Positions 31,264 to 43,807 of a DNA stretch of 64,000 nt are shown here, in pieces. The notes under the pieces are model-generated. The model was not told the DNA's origin, searched no databases, and worked only from the letters and a program-made list of their open reading frames with translations. This DNA comes from Misgurnus anguillicaudatus (lineage: Eukaryota; Chordata; Actinopteri; Cypriniformes; Cobitidae), in the NCBI RefSeq assembly GCF_027580225.2, contig NC_073342.2, positions 10,908,501 through 10,972,500 of the forward strand, given 5' to 3'. Each line of letters begins with the position of its first letter. Position 1 is the first letter of the stretch. The position numbers and the translations under genes were made by a program.

Positions 31264-34200
31264 TATATGGCAAGCCGTTTTAATATTTTTTCATTTACAT
31301 TTACTAGTATCTATTTTTTAGGTACTAGTTCTTATTTTTTAGTTACTAGTATCTATTCGATTAGATACTAGTTCTTAATCATTAGATACTAGTACCTAAA
31401 AAATAGATACTAGTGCTTATTTTTAGATACTAGTGCTTATTCATTAGATACTAGTACTTATTCAATAGATACTAGTATCTATTCATTAGATACTAGTTCT
31501 TTTTCATTAGATACTAGTACTTATTCCAATAGTGATTAAATTATACTTTACTAGTTAAGAAAAATATAAAACTAGTACTTATTCTTTAGTTACTATCAAC
31601 TTTTTTGATCAAAGATATCCTGAACTTTATAGATACTAGTACTTTTTGATTTAAGTATGCAAATAATATGTTGAATAATAATGAAGCAACATTATGTAAC
31701 CTTTAAACATTGTAATGTAGAAGTGTCCAGTAGGGGTCACTTTTGGGTAACAATTAACAGAATTTAGGTAGGAACCTTTCAAAGTTTGTTGACTGCTACA
31801 CAAGGATAAGCTATGCCACTAAGCAAGTGAGAAATATGCAGCTATGTATTGGTAAATTGTGTTTTTTTTTGACTGTTTGGATTGTTGCTTCTTTGAAATG
31901 AAGACCAATTAAATAATATCCACAAATTGGCAATTAACTTGTGAGTGGACATTTTAGTTAATAACAAGCCAAGTGTGTGCATACTTTAAAGAGCACTGTC
32001 TAGTATCTCTCAGCTGCTTTAAGTAATAGGCAAGGGATGCAAACGTGTCACATTTCAGCAAAATCCACTGTTGTGGATCCAAAATAGGTCATTCTTGTGA
32101 TTTGTCTAGATCCAATAAGTTTTCTAAAATGGAGATGAGGGGGGTCTGCAACGGGGTTGCAGTGAATAAAATCATGAAAATCATGTCCATCTGTTACAAT
32201 GTACATTCACTAACCAGTTTGGTAGGTTATGTTTTACAATTTATAGTCACATTATTTCCTGCAGTCTGTGTACATTGAGCACACATACTTAACTCTGTAG
32301 TATTTTCTCAACCGGATGCAAAAATACCTTGTGCATATTATGCACAGAAGAATTGTGCTGAAGTTCATGTCTTATATTTATCTCTTATTTACGTATCACA
32401 TGATTCTCATCACAGAAACATGCAAGGCAATGACAACACGCATTATTAAGGTCATGGAGTCACGTTCTGTACATTCTGCAGGGTTCCTGTCTTACATAAG
32501 ATTAGATAAAGAAATGAAATTATAACATTTTTGCCTTTTAAAAAAGTGTGTTTTCATTGCCTTTATATGAAAACTTCGTAAGAACAACTTTCACCAACTC
32601 AACTTTGACTTTGTACATTTATCAGGAGATAAAGCGTGAACTCCGCGAGAGATGCTGTGCGCTGCATTGCCATGTCATCTGCTTTTTTGCAGACTTCAGA
32701 TTTGAGCTACTTTTAAACTGTTTCAGCAGTTAATTTTTTGTCTGCAGGTTAAGATGAAAGGATTTAATTTATTAGTTATTGAAATTTGGGCCATAATTAG
32801 TGATTGGGAAGCTTTTTGGATAGTTTTTAATGTTCATTGGGCTGGTTTGATAAGCGAATCTGGCAACACTGGTTGTGGGATTGAGCTGACATCATTTAGA
32901 TCGTATTATAATGTAAAAAAACATTTTAATTAGATTGCAATGTTTAAGGTACATGTAAACTCTACTGTCTTAACCTAAATCATTAAATTCATTTGTATTG
33001 ACAATTTTTTTTGCATGTAAACAGGGCACTTTGGTTTTCCAAAGTTACTAGCCACTCATCATGTTCGCTGGCCACAATTTTGTTGTTGGAAAAATATATT
33101 TTATATTATTAAAATTGACTTTGGCATGCTAAAATTACATATATTAGCTGGAATATACCTGGTATTAATACAGATCATATCATCTATTTAGCTCCATGAA
33201 AAAACAATCTGCCACTGAAAAAAAATTTGAACTTTATTGGCTTCTTCTGAACTCTTTTCATCATCATAATTATCATCATCACTGTCCTCTATCGCCCATT
33301 GTTTACTTTAGGAAAGTGTATTTTGTTATACTGTGACTGTCAAGAAGTGTTTGTGTTTGCAGTTGCTTGTTCTGTTCATCTAACCCAGTTCATAACACCA
33401 TTTACCATCACTGTGTTGGATACGTGTTGTATGTTTAATAAACTACCTGTTGCTTTTACATCTGTGTCAATCCCACATTAATAAACCTCTCCACTGGTGG
33501 GTTTCCTTTGATTTCGGACAAAACTATGATATGTGCATTCTTGCCCAGAGAGTGTGCACGCACGCACTTTAAATCTCCTCAATCACTTTCATGCAATTGT
33601 TTTATCTTTCCCGAAGTGTACGTTTGTGAGCTCAGACTGCGTCCTGTGCATTCGCAAATCCATCAGCTCTCGCGCTCTCTCTGGTAAAAAGGTGCCGCTT
33701 TGGTTAGCAACGCTCCGCTGATCGCACGCGCCTCTCAACAGACGGTCTCAGTACGTTGCGCTGGGTGCAGAGAGTGCTCATGGAAGTTTTAGTTTCCCAG
33801 TATCAGTTTGCATTGTTTATAATTTCGCATAATTTTTAAGAAAATTACAATAAAAAAAAATATATTCAACCAGCCAAAGTGGCTAGTGGGATTGGCTGTC
33901 TTACCCACCACAGCCGAAATCTACCTGCATTTGGCGGGTTGGCGGGTGTTATTGTCAAGCCCTGCATAAGCTCATGTTTTTTTTTTTTTTGCAGATACCC
34001 AATTATGTGAGCCTGAAGGCGGAAGGTTTAGGGTGAAATAATTTTTGATAAAGAGATAAAAGGGGTTGAATGAATGTAAACAGCCCCACCTGAGGGTCAA
34101 ATGCAGATTATATTGCTTTACATTGTTATTGTTTAACCTGCTGCCTTACAATATTCATACATACTGTTTTAGAGCTGTGAATCTAAACTGTCGTGTGAAC

Positions 34201-35759
34201 AGAACAGACCCTACAGTAGGTTTATCTACCTGTTCTTCTGAACTGCCAATAATCAATCCAAATGTCATAGCATGAGATTAATTCAACTCTCTACCATGAT
34301 GAATACATTTTTCTTACATAATATTGTTCACCCAAAGCAATAAATATTAAACAAAGTCTTTATTTGCATCTGTATGCTAACCGATAAGCCAGATATGCTC
34401 ACATTTACAAAGCCAGTTACTAAACCATCAATATCACTTTAAATAGTATAATACATTGTATTACCATGTAAACTCTGATTGGATGGTTGAGGGGTACCCA
34501 TGTTTATGTAATGATCTCTTTGAATCAAGATATCTCCAAACAGCTTCTTACTAGTTTCTTTTGAGATTGAAGATCTCCAAATAAATAAGTACTAGTAGTT
34601 ATTCTGTTTTTGATATCAACTAATCATTTCTGATAGTATCTATTCCAACAGTGACAAGTATCTTTTTAAATATTACTAGTAACTAATCATTAGATACTAG
34701 TAAGTATTATTTAACACTGGTGCTTAATCATTAGATACTAGTACCTATTTATAGACACTAGTAGTTATTCATTAAGTACTAGTACTTATATATTAGACAC
34801 TAGTGTCTTTTACAATAGGTACTAGTAACATTTTTAATCTTACTAGTCACAATTGTTTTTGTACCTGTCATATGGAATGACTAGTCAAAATGGCCACTGT
34901 ATAGTAAAATTTAAAATCTTACTAGTAAAATAAATTATCTTACTAGTTTCTATTAAAAAAAGTACTAGTGTCTAATGAATAAGTACTAATATTTATTGAA
35001 TAAGTACTAGTAACTAATTAATAAATACTAGTATCTAATAAATAAGAACTAGTATCTATTTAAAAGGTACTAGTATCTTACGAATAAGGACTAATATTTG
35101 TTTAATAGGCACTAGTATCTAATAAATAAGTACTAGTATCTAATGAAAAAGAACTAGTATTTAATGAATAGATACTAGTATTTATTAAATAAGTACTAGT
35201 ATCTAATTAATAAGTACTAGTTTCTAATAAAGAATCACTAGTAGCTAATGTTTAGGTACTAGTGACTATTGGAATACATACTAGTCAGAATTGAATAGTT
35301 GATATCTGAATGACCGATCTTCATAGAAATCAATGGGAAAATTTTGAGATTTGTTACTAGTAACAATGGAATAATTACTAGTCACTATTCCAATAAGTTC
35401 TAGTATCTAATGAATAAGCACTAGTATCTATTTAAAAAGTACTAGTATCTAATGAATAAGTACTTGTATCTAATTAATAAGTATTAGTATCTAATAAATA
35501 AGCACTAGTATCTAATTTTTAGTTACTAGTATCTAATAAATAAGTACTAGTATCTATTGAATAAGTACTAGTATCTAATGAATAAGCACTAGTATCTAAA
35601 AATAAGCATTAGTATCTATTTTTTTAGGTACTAGTATCTAATGATTAAGAACTAGTATCTAATCGAATAGATACTAGTAACTAAAAAATAAGAACTAGTA
35701 CCTAAAAAATAGATACTAGTAAATGTAAATGAAAAAATATTAAAACGGCTTGCCATATA
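31264..35759. mobile_element. 4.5 kb element with ACTAGT-array termini and CAG target duplication
   Basis: Ends are TATATGGCAAGCCGTTTTAA and its exact complement, flanked by CAG on both sides (31261-31263, 35760-35762). The outer 120 bp or so of each arm is a near-perfect inverted repeat. Then come arrays of short units centred on the palindrome ACTAGT, often GATACTAGTATC, spaced about 20-30 bp: 14 copies at 31301-31645 and about 40 at 34548-35725. No transposase is visible. The target site is like that of the Harbinger-type elements here. Confidence 0.75.
31650..34540. other. Interior of the ACTAGT element
   Basis: AT-rich, without a long open frame or recognisable domain. An insertion may lie at about 33024-33964, bounded by CAGGGC and GCCCTG with AGCCAC/GTGGCT text near both ends, as in some fish hAT elements. 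No clean target duplication was found for it. Confidence 0.4.
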
Positions 35760-35916
35760 CAGTAGGCACTTATTTTGACAAAACACGTGATGCACATGGT
35801 TCACTTGACATTAAATTTGCGCCCCTCGGAAGAGCTGTCACCAGCCGGCACTGTTAATTTCACTGCAAAAATATATGGCAACTTTTTATATAAGTGTGTT
35901 TGTGTATTTGTTACAG

Positions 35917-36618
35917 GTGAAACTCAGAAGCTCTCAGATCTGAGGATTGTGTTAATGGGGTATAAAAAATCTGGTAAGAGTTCATCAGGAAACATCATCC
36001 TAAACAGAAAGGAGTTTGACTTGAAGACATCTGCTCAGTGTGTGAAGAGACAGAGAGAAGTAGCAGACAGACACATCACTGTGATTGAAGCTCCTGGATG
36101 GTGGTGGAATGAACCTGTAGAGAAGAGCTCTGAGTTACTGAAAGAAGAGATTTTACTCAGTGTGTCTCTGTGTCCTCCAGGACCTCACATTGTTCTTCTG
36201 GTTATACGTGTGGACACCAGATTTAAAGATGTTGAGAGAAAAGTATTTGAGGGTTATGTTGATCTTCTGGGTGAGAGAGTCTGGAGTCACACTATAGTGC
36301 TCTTCACTCATGGAGACTTTCTAGGAGACACATCTATAGAGAAACACATTGAGTGTGAAGGTGAGGATCTTCAGTGGCTGGTGGAGAAATGTGGAAACAG
36401 ATATCATCTTCTCAACAAGAACAGAAGTGATGAGACTCAGATCAAAGATTTGCTGGAGAAGATAGAGGAGACAGTCACAGAAAACAATGGACGCCATTTT
36501 GAAATCGATGGAAAGATTTTACAGGAGACAGAAGACAGAAGGAGAGCAGAGGATGAGAGAGCAGAAAAGCGAATGCAGAGGATGAAGAAACAGAGAGAGA
36601 TGATCAGATCACAGATGA
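35917..36618 (+). CDS. GIMAP-type AIG1 GTPase exon, copy 1
   Basis: A 702-nt exon between an acceptor (TATTTGTTACAG) and a donor (GTGAGT at 36619), phase 1 at both ends, 234 codons. It encodes one AIG1-type G domain: P-loop GYKKSGKSSSGN, a G3-like EAPGW where many GTPases have DTPG, the GIMAP-specific conserved box (VSLCPPGPHIVLLVI), a G4-like LFTHGD and a G5 region RYHLLNKN. A basic/acidic helix (EDRRRAEDERAEKRMQRMKK) follows. GIMAP proteins are membrane-associated GTPases of immune cells, much expanded in fish. No upstream exon is recognised, because the ACTAGT element fills the region just before it. If unspliced, the frame would stop 2 codons after the donor. Confidence 0.8.
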
Positions 36619-37022
36619 GTGAGTAAACATCACAGTCATGATATAAACACTGAGTATCTTGAGTAATAAATTCATAAATGTAAAAGTTTCCATAAATAAC
36701 TTCTGCAAACATGATTAACAATAAAGAAATTTAATAAGTCACAACAAAAACTCTTTTCTTCAGCTGTTGTTTGTAGAGGTGTTTTTAATAAATAGACTGA
36801 GAATATTTTGCACTACCAGCTGCAGAAAATAAAAAATCTTTCTTCAACAATCTTATGATTTTCAGTGTTTAAATGTGAAGATAGAAAATCTCTTGTACAG
36901 GTCATAGACAATATAATACATTTAATTATTTTAATTGTATACATTTTGTTTTAAGTATAGAAACATTATTATTTAAAGTTATTTAATCAGAATGGACCCA
37001 TTTTCTATGTCCCATATGATGG
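36619..37022 (+). other. Intron-like sequence after GIMAP exon 1
   Basis: AT-rich, no repeat or gene recognised. It contains AATAAA near 36720, so a short alternative transcript ending here is possible. Confidence 0.35.
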
Positions 37023-37780
37023 TGTGTCACGAGTCACGACTGGGAAACAGGAAGTAGGACGCATACGCAAAGTTCACAATAAATAGATAACATTTAATAA
37101 TAAATAAGAAACAAAACACGAGGAGTAAAACAACATGCAGGTAAGTAAAACAGGAACATCCAACACAGGGAACAGACAGGGTTGTAATGACAATGATCCG
37201 GCAATGAGTGTGACACAAACACTGGTATAAATACACAAAGACTAATGACACACAGGTGGAATGAATGATGATAATTAACAAGTGTCCAGGGGCCTCATTT
37301 ATAAACGTTGCGTACGCACAAAAGAAGGCGTACGCCACTCTCTACGCAATAGTTGTTATTTATAAAAAGCAAACTTGACGGGAAAATGTGCTGGCCGTCA
37401 CGCAAGCTCTGACCCAGGCGTACGCACAAAAACGGGTGAAATGAGAAATGGCGACACCGTCGGCAGATGGAAGAAACACGTGAAAGTGAAAGTGAGAACA
37501 CTGCCTCTCATAAATAACATGAAGACTTCACAAAGCAAGTCTTACAATTAACAGCCTACACGAACACCCGTTTGATCAAAAAAATCAATTCGAAAATGAC
37601 AACAGAAATTCAAATGAACACATATTTGCTAAAAGAAAAGTGAAATATGTTCTGCAATAATATTGGCATGTTGTGCAATTCATCCTCATAACGAATATAG
37701 TAAACAGAACGAAATAATGTACAAAACTGATATTCTCGTCAATGTGTCTGCCTGGCGGAGCAGATATAGATGCAATTACA

Positions 37781-37840
37781 TAGACAGATAGATAGATAAT
37801 TACGGAGATATATAGATAGATAGATAAATAAATAGATAGA
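37781..37840. repeat. GATA-type microsatellite
   Basis: Imperfect run of AGAT/AAAT units (GATAGATAGATAA repeated twice). Confidence 0.9.
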
Positions 37841-38049
37841 TGTATTAATTGTCCACTGGGGAAAGTTGTTTTCATAGTAAACCATATCTTCATAATCTAC
37901 GGAATTATGGTATTCATGCATATGCCTTTAGTGTGTTTTATTTTTGATAAAACAATGTATGGCGTATGTCTAAACCATTCAGAAAGCAACAAGAAATTAC
38001 ATTTGCGCTGAACAATGTCCCCTTTCCCCCACCCGTGGCAGACACACTC

Positions 38050-38285
38050 TGTCGATGGAGCGCTAGACGTTTTTTTTGCCTCGACTTTGATGTCCGACCA
38101 TTTCTATTTTATTATTCGGCTACGGTCCGAGGTTGTGAGGCAGCATTTACGGAGTCTGCCACCGTTTGCCACTAAAGTGCCTTTTTTGGCATTAGTAATG
38201 CCCACACTGTGCCCTCCAAGCAACATTTTTCTCCTCTTTTCCACCTCGCCAACGATAACTTCTACTTCACATTGAGTGAAGTTAC
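38050..38285 (-). pseudogene. Myb/SANT-like remnant of the Harbinger-like element
   Basis: The minus strand reads EVIVGEVEKRRKMLLGGHSV, then after frame changes KWSDIKVEAKK. Both are typical of the Myb/SANT-like DNA-binding protein of PIF/Harbinger transposons. An in-frame stop and frameshifts are present. The C-terminal half is missing. Confidence 0.6.
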
Positions 38286-38692
38286 GGTTTTTTTGATTTC
38301 CTCTCTGTAGCTAAGTTTCCATCCACTTGTCAATCGAATTATCTGAAGTTCGGTTAAAAAACTTATGCGAATAAAGCTGGTGAAAGTGTGTTTCCATCCA
38401 ACGGCTTTAAAGCGAATAAAAACCTGTGCGTAATGACGTCACATGCTGGTTTGCGATCAAATTGGTATATCGAATTGATTTGAGACACTTGAATGTGTTT
38501 CCATTCATTTTCGCACTGAATCGCACAATATTCAAGCAAACATTTGCGAACAAAGTTTTGCTAGACAAATTTGCGGCATTTCACAAGTAATAAGTGCTTA
38601 TGTGCCAGCTGAGCTGATAGCGACATATCAAGCTATAATAATAAGAAAATTACGTTAACATCATATTGCTATGATGATGCAGATGCATGTAA

Positions 38693-39184
38693 ATGTTGTG
38701 TCGAACTCAGTTCCCCCTATGTTTCCCTTTAGTGTAGTGCTTTTATAGCGTTTTCATCACGTTACATTTAGAAAGATTAAAGATTTGAATTGGTTATACT
38801 AAAAAGGCATAATATAATGTATTTTATAATATAATTCATTAAATATTTCATACATTTGACAGTTTTCTATTAGGGTATTTCTTTTAAAATATAGCCTGTC
38901 TTTTTCTTTTTTTTCCTCTACTGGTTGTTTTAAAAATGTAATGTTTGCATACATAATTAAATAAATATTATACATATAATATGATTCATACCGTAAAAAA
39001 AATTGACTTAACATAAAAAACAATACAGATACATTACAGAAATGCACACATATACATCTCAGTAGCCATTCAAACTTTAAATATATAAATAATAAAACCT
39101 ATAACGTGATGAAGGCGCCATGGAAACACTGCACTGAACGGAAAAATAGGGGGAACATAGGGGGAACAGACTTCGACACAACAC
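38693..39184. mobile_element. Palindromic MITE nested at the fourth level
   Basis: GTTGTGTCGAACTCAGTTCC with CCCTATGTTTCCC at the left is mirrored at 39145-39184 (GGGGGAACATAGGGGGAACA, then CGACACAAC). TTTTCATCACGTTA is mirrored as AACGTGATGAAGG. Arms are about 75 bp. Confidence 0.75.
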
Positions 39185-39475
39185 CGGATCAATTCTTAAC
39201 GTAAATGAGAACGGAAAAATATCTTTAGAGTTGTTAATAAGCCAATAAAGCTACGAGGGTTCTTTGGCCGAGGATCCATCTCATCAAGGTCGAATTTGCT
39301 TTTATTTTCCCTCCGGCACCGTTGCGAAATAACTCTCTTTTTTGAAACACGTATCGCTGTTTGAGCGCCTCATTTACTCCGGAGGACGTCCCACGTCTTG
39401 TCATAACCATTGTTGGACATTTCCTTCGCGAGTTCCTGATAAATTATGGCATTTCTTAGATTTTTGCTATCTAAA

Positions 39476-40107
39476 ATAGAGCTGTAATCGAACCCGAAAG
39501 TATATTTAGATTGACAGCTTTTTAAAAGCCCGAACCCGTTTACAGCCATACATTATTTAAATTTGCGCACGCAAACAGCTTTTATCAAGAATGAGTAATT
39601 TACACAGGTTTTAACATTATTTATTAATGACTAACTGGGCTACACGTCACTTGGAAGTTGAAACAAAGAAAAAAAATAAGTCATCTGTAACATCGTAACA
39701 TCTCGTTCTAAATAGGCATATGCAACATTATAGGCCAACATGCCACTAAAAACAATTATTTCTTAACGAATTAAATTAAGATAATACATTCTGAATAAGA
39801 TGGTTATTTGGGAATAACGAAATTAGGATAAAGGTTCTGTGGTATTTGCTTCGGCACTTTCTTTACATTAATGCCAACATTAGTCTGTATCCTCTGTTTA
39901 AATTATGTATTTAAGACTAAGTAATATTTAGTTATAAATTAAAAAACCTTTACTCACCAAGATTAGGCATTTTTGTTGAGGAAATTATTAAATCCACTGT
40001 AAATTACTGTGCAAAGGCGGAACACGAGCCCGTGTAAAATGTTAGAAATGAAGCCCGTATCCGACCGAACCCGTCGGGTTCGGGCAAAGATCTTCAGCTC
40101 TATATTT
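39476..40107. mobile_element. hAT-like MITE (AGAGCTG / CAGCTCT ends)
   Basis: ATAGAGCTGTAATCGAACCC at the left and GGGTTCGGGCAAAGATCTTC then AGCTCTAT at the right. The GGGTTCGGGC subterminal text is common in fish hAT elements. No clear target duplication. Confidence 0.5.
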
Positions 40108-40798
40108 TCTCTGCTAAATTCAATTTAAAATGAATCTCGTCTCGTCGTTTGTCCACTTACATCTGACTTTGTTGACACACGCCATTTGTGCCACCAGAGC
40201 GGAAATGACCTAAAACTTTTTCTTCTTGTTTTGTGTGTGGGTTGCAACCATAAAAGGACCTAAGCCTTAATCGCAAATCATTATTTATTCGGCAAATAAC
40301 GTTTCCATCAGCGTTTATCGCATAAGCCATATATCGATCAAGATAAAATCCGATGAGATCGAACGTAATTCTTTTGAGTCGATATTCATGAAATTTAATC
40401 GAATTTTACTGTTTCCATAACGCATTTTTCATTCGATATCACTTAATTCGGATAAAAACATGTGGATGGAAACATGGCTTGTGTTTGCCATGATTTCGCA
40501 ATCAATGCATATTAACTTGTGGGCGTTTCACGGACTATTTATGGACAACTATGGGCGTGTCATGAAGCCGCAAAAGCTGCGCTACATTTAGAATTGATTG
40601 TGATTTATTAAGGGAAAAATGCGTAGGATGTGCGTGCGCACGGTTTTATAAATCCGATTATTTCTGTGCGTACGCGCGTCCTATGTTTCATCCGTACGCC
40701 ACTTCTGACGCAAATACTACGCAAAGTTTTATAAATGAGGCCCCTGGTGATGACAATATAGAACAGGCACAAAACATGACACGGATCACCGTGACATG

Positions 40799-41236
40799 GT
40801 GGTCCAAACTCAAGAATCCCTAAAATTGTCTGAAATACGATCTACTGGAAACATGTTGAAATGTTTAACAAAAATTAGATGAACCTCTACAGTAACTGCA
40901 TGATTTTCCTCACTTTCATTTTTTGTTTGTTGTGTATTAGTGCCACAACAACATCTGACCATCGTTTACCAACTCTTTATGTTTTTACATTTTTGTAGTA
41001 TATGTTTTTATTAATTAATCACATAAAGACAAAGTATAATGTCAGAAAATATAGTAACTTTTTTTTAACATTATAGTTATTTAATTTGTAATAAATAAAA
41101 AAGACAGCTGTCAGTGTAATTTTATTTTAGGTACATTTTTGGGATTTAACAATGGGAATTTCTGAGAAATGTACTAAAACAAATGTGCTATACGGACTAC
41201 CGACACATCCGGGAACTTGACTGTAAATTTCATCAC
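40799..41236. other. Unassigned intronic sequence
   Basis: AT-rich; nothing recognised. Confidence 0.3.
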
Positions 41237-41929
41237 CGCCCCTTTTTGGGGGATAAAAAAGCAGCCCTTCCATTGGCTTCCATTCAAAATCGCGGAACAA
41301 AGCAACGTTTTTACACAGCCGGCAGGCGTAAATAACTTATGAAATCACTCAGATTAAACATGTCGAGTATTTATCTGTCCACCCTGCCGGCCATAGAGCC
41401 CGAAAGATACATTAACACATTTAATTTGGTCAATATAAAAACATGTCCCTTTCATTCTCACAGCATCAAATTTTTGTAACAACGCCATCCAGTGATTGCT
41501 GTAAATATTGCTAAGCCAGTTAGTTGTATGACTCGACGGAAAAGTGCACTCAGTACTCTAAATATAAAGACATAATATATAAATACGAAGTAACTTTCAA
41601 ATACGAAGTAAAATCATTCACTTGCTTCCCTGTTGACTCGATGAGGTACAAGTAAATGTCCGGGTAAGACACCTCTGGCCAATAGGGAGCGTTGTTACAC
41701 AAATTTGATGCTGGGAGAATGAAAGGGACATGCCTCTACACTGACCAAATCAAATATGCTAATGTATCTTCCGCGCTCCATGGCAGGCAGGGCGGACAGA
41801 CAACTACTCAACATGTTTAATCTGAGTGATTTCATAACGCCTGCCGGCTGTGTACGAAGGTTGCTTTTTTCCGCTATTTTGAATGGAAGCCAATAGAAGG
41901 TCTAGTCTGATTTCCCCCAAAAGTGGGCG
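41237..41929. mobile_element. Palindromic element with about 250-bp arms
   Basis: CGCCCCTTTTTGGGGGATAA at the left is mirrored by TTCCCCCAAAAGTGGGCG at the right. Shared inverted blocks include CATTGGCTTCCATTCAAAAT, GCCGGCAGGCGT, ATTAAACATGT and AAATTTGATGCTG. Only about 200 bp separate the arms, so the RNA would form a long hairpin. Confidence 0.75.
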
Positions 41930-42415
41930 TGAACCTGTTCAGAGACATTCTATGACAGCTGTGTCCCAATTCAAGGGCTGCGACCTTATAAGCATGGGAC
42001 CTTAAAGATGAGCACTCGGTCTTTCAAGGTGGCAGCCTCAGAAGTTTGCGAACAGAACTGAAATGAGACGGTCTTACCTGATTTCTTATTTGTTTAAGCA
42101 GGTTATTTAATATACAGGTTTCTCTATGTTATTATCTATATTTAAGCCATGGTCGCTTGGAGTTGGGGTTAGAGTTGGGGTTTGGGTTAGGATGTCATTT
42201 TTATATAACAAAAAGTTGTTCTAACCCTAAACCCAAGCGAAGATGGTAAAAAAACAGAAAACAAATGAGAAAACAATAAATAAAACGTCACGAAACGATT
42301 CGCCATATGAGTGAATTGGAAGGACTATCATATGCACGCAAAACCGGAATTTGGCGTATCTATTGCACGATAATCACACTGCGTGTCATTTGTACGCTTT
42401 TTGGCCTATCTATCA

Positions 42416-42846
42416 GCTTCGCAATGTCTCAGAAGACATTTTTTTCAATAACACAGCCCAAAAGCCCCAAGGACTAGCGTTATTTGTCCAAATGACTCAC
42501 AAAAAGGTAATTTTTTCAAAAACTATTTAAAAATATAGCCAAATTGTGTCATGGTGTTTAACGCACATGTAAATGTAAAAGAACATTTAAAGTAAATATT
42601 TAAAGCAAAAAAGATTTAAGTAAATTAAACGACATGAAAGGAACTAAATTGTAAAGCCTCGATATACAATAAGGAACATGCGCATTTAAGAGTGGTGGGT
42701 ATTTAAAAATTAATATAAATTATTCCCATGCATCGATTTTAATGTTAAACATCTATAAATCCAAATCAATACATATGGAATATATTCCAACAATTTAGGA
42801 TATGATGTTTGAATTTTAAAGTCTAAAAATATCTTATTTTTACACC
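42416..42846. repeat. Dispersed 0.43 kb repeat, copy 1
   Basis: GCTTCGCAATGTCTCAGAAG to TTATTTTTACACCG, in the same orientation as the copy at 63557-64000, with about 90 percent identity by eye. Non-coding. The complete copy shows the repeat does not have obvious inverted ends. Confidence 0.75.
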
Positions 42847-43799
42847 GCCGTGCAGGAGGCAAACTAAAACAAAAATATTACATTTACGTTTAAAAAATAT
42901 AATTAAATGAAACCCGTAAATGGAAAGGTCCACTAATCAACTCGAGTGATGTCAATAAAGTTTCCATGTTAAAATTTATAAATATTAAAAACTTAAGCAA
43001 AGGAAAACAAAGAAAAGGTAGGCTACTGGCACGAGTGAGAATGTATAACTGGTTCCATACCTCCGACTTTCCTCCAAACTTGCTTAAAGTTAATTCTCCT
43101 GTTTTTCTTTTTTTCTTTACATCTTCAAACTCCATGTTGCATTTAAGCTACACCATACAGAACAGCAGACCCGGTGCGTGCTGGGTGCCAGAGGAGACTC
43201 TGCACATGACTCGCGTTGCATTTTGTAACTTTTACAAATCATTTTGTAGTTTGTGTAACTTTTTGGACACATTTGTTACTTTGGCCTAAATATATATAAT
43301 ATTTCTGATTATATGGCATAGTTTTCTCCCCACCCAATGAGGCTAATAAAGTAATGATTAAAAAATATGCTTAATCAACGGTCCGGCCCGGCCAGAGGAT
43401 AGTAGCAGAAAATAACGACCCTGGCAGAAAATCTAAACTCTACTATGTTGCAATAGGCTATATAGTTTGTATGTATGCACCGTCAGCTCAGCTGTACATT
43501 ATGAATGGGAGTTGCGAGTGAGTTTTTAAAAGAAAACATAGGTAGAGTGGTCTGCAGAATAAAAAGCTTGTGAACAACTTTAGAATTCTATAACTATACC
43601 CCCCCCCCCCCGCCGCATCCGCACCCCAGCACCCCCTACCGAAAATATCTTCCTGCGCCTCTGTCAGTTTACATGCAACCGTGCAAGATCTCCACTTTAG
43701 CCGGAGTTTTTTGAAACAATCGGTTTCAGAGGCGAGTTCTCCGTTCACGTGTAAACGAGGGGCACAAACGAAGGTAAATCTCTCAGTTTTTAAAAATAA
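42847..43799. other. Unassigned intronic sequence
   Basis: No gene. A C(13) run lies at 43599-43611, and a repeat end containing CACGTGTAAACGAGG near 43747 continues after the hAT insertion. Confidence 0.35.
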
Positions 43800-43807
43800 C
43801 CATGTAC

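Larger units (their letters stand above)
38310..40476. mobile_element. Element with AAGTTTCCATCCAC ends, inside the Harbinger-like element
   Basis: AAGTTTCCATCCACTTGTC at the left and ACATGTGGATGGAAAC at the right are inverted, with mirrored TCGAATT-rich text (ATCGAATTGATT, TTCGATATCACTTAATTCG). It contains two further insertions and no intact gene. Confidence 0.65.
37290..40743 (-). mobile_element. PIF/Harbinger-like element, nested and itself invaded
   Basis: Ends GGGCCTCATTTATAAA and TTTATAAATGAGGCCC, then GCGTACGC-rich subterminal sequence on both sides. Flanked by CAG on the left and CTG on the right, which differ only at the middle base. It holds a Myb/SANT remnant and two or more younger insertions. 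No transposase is left. Confidence 0.7.
37023..40798. mobile_element. Outer fragment carrying a nest of insertions
   Basis: GTGTCACGAGTCACGAC at the left and GGATCACCGTGAC at the right enclose about 320 bp of non-coding repeat plus the Harbinger-like element at 37290-40743. The ends are only partly complementary, so the outer family is uncertain. Confidence 0.4.

Noticed and set aside
33024..33964. Complete hAT element inside the ACTAGT element
   Set aside because: CAGGGC and GCCCTG ends are suggestive, but the flanks CATGTAAA and CATAAGCT do not form an 8-bp duplication, so it is mentioned only as a possibility.
31301..35725. CRISPR-like pattern of short repeats with spacers
   Set aside because: The ACTAGT units are palindromic, irregularly spaced, diverged and part of a eukaryotic element with inverted ends; there are no cas genes.
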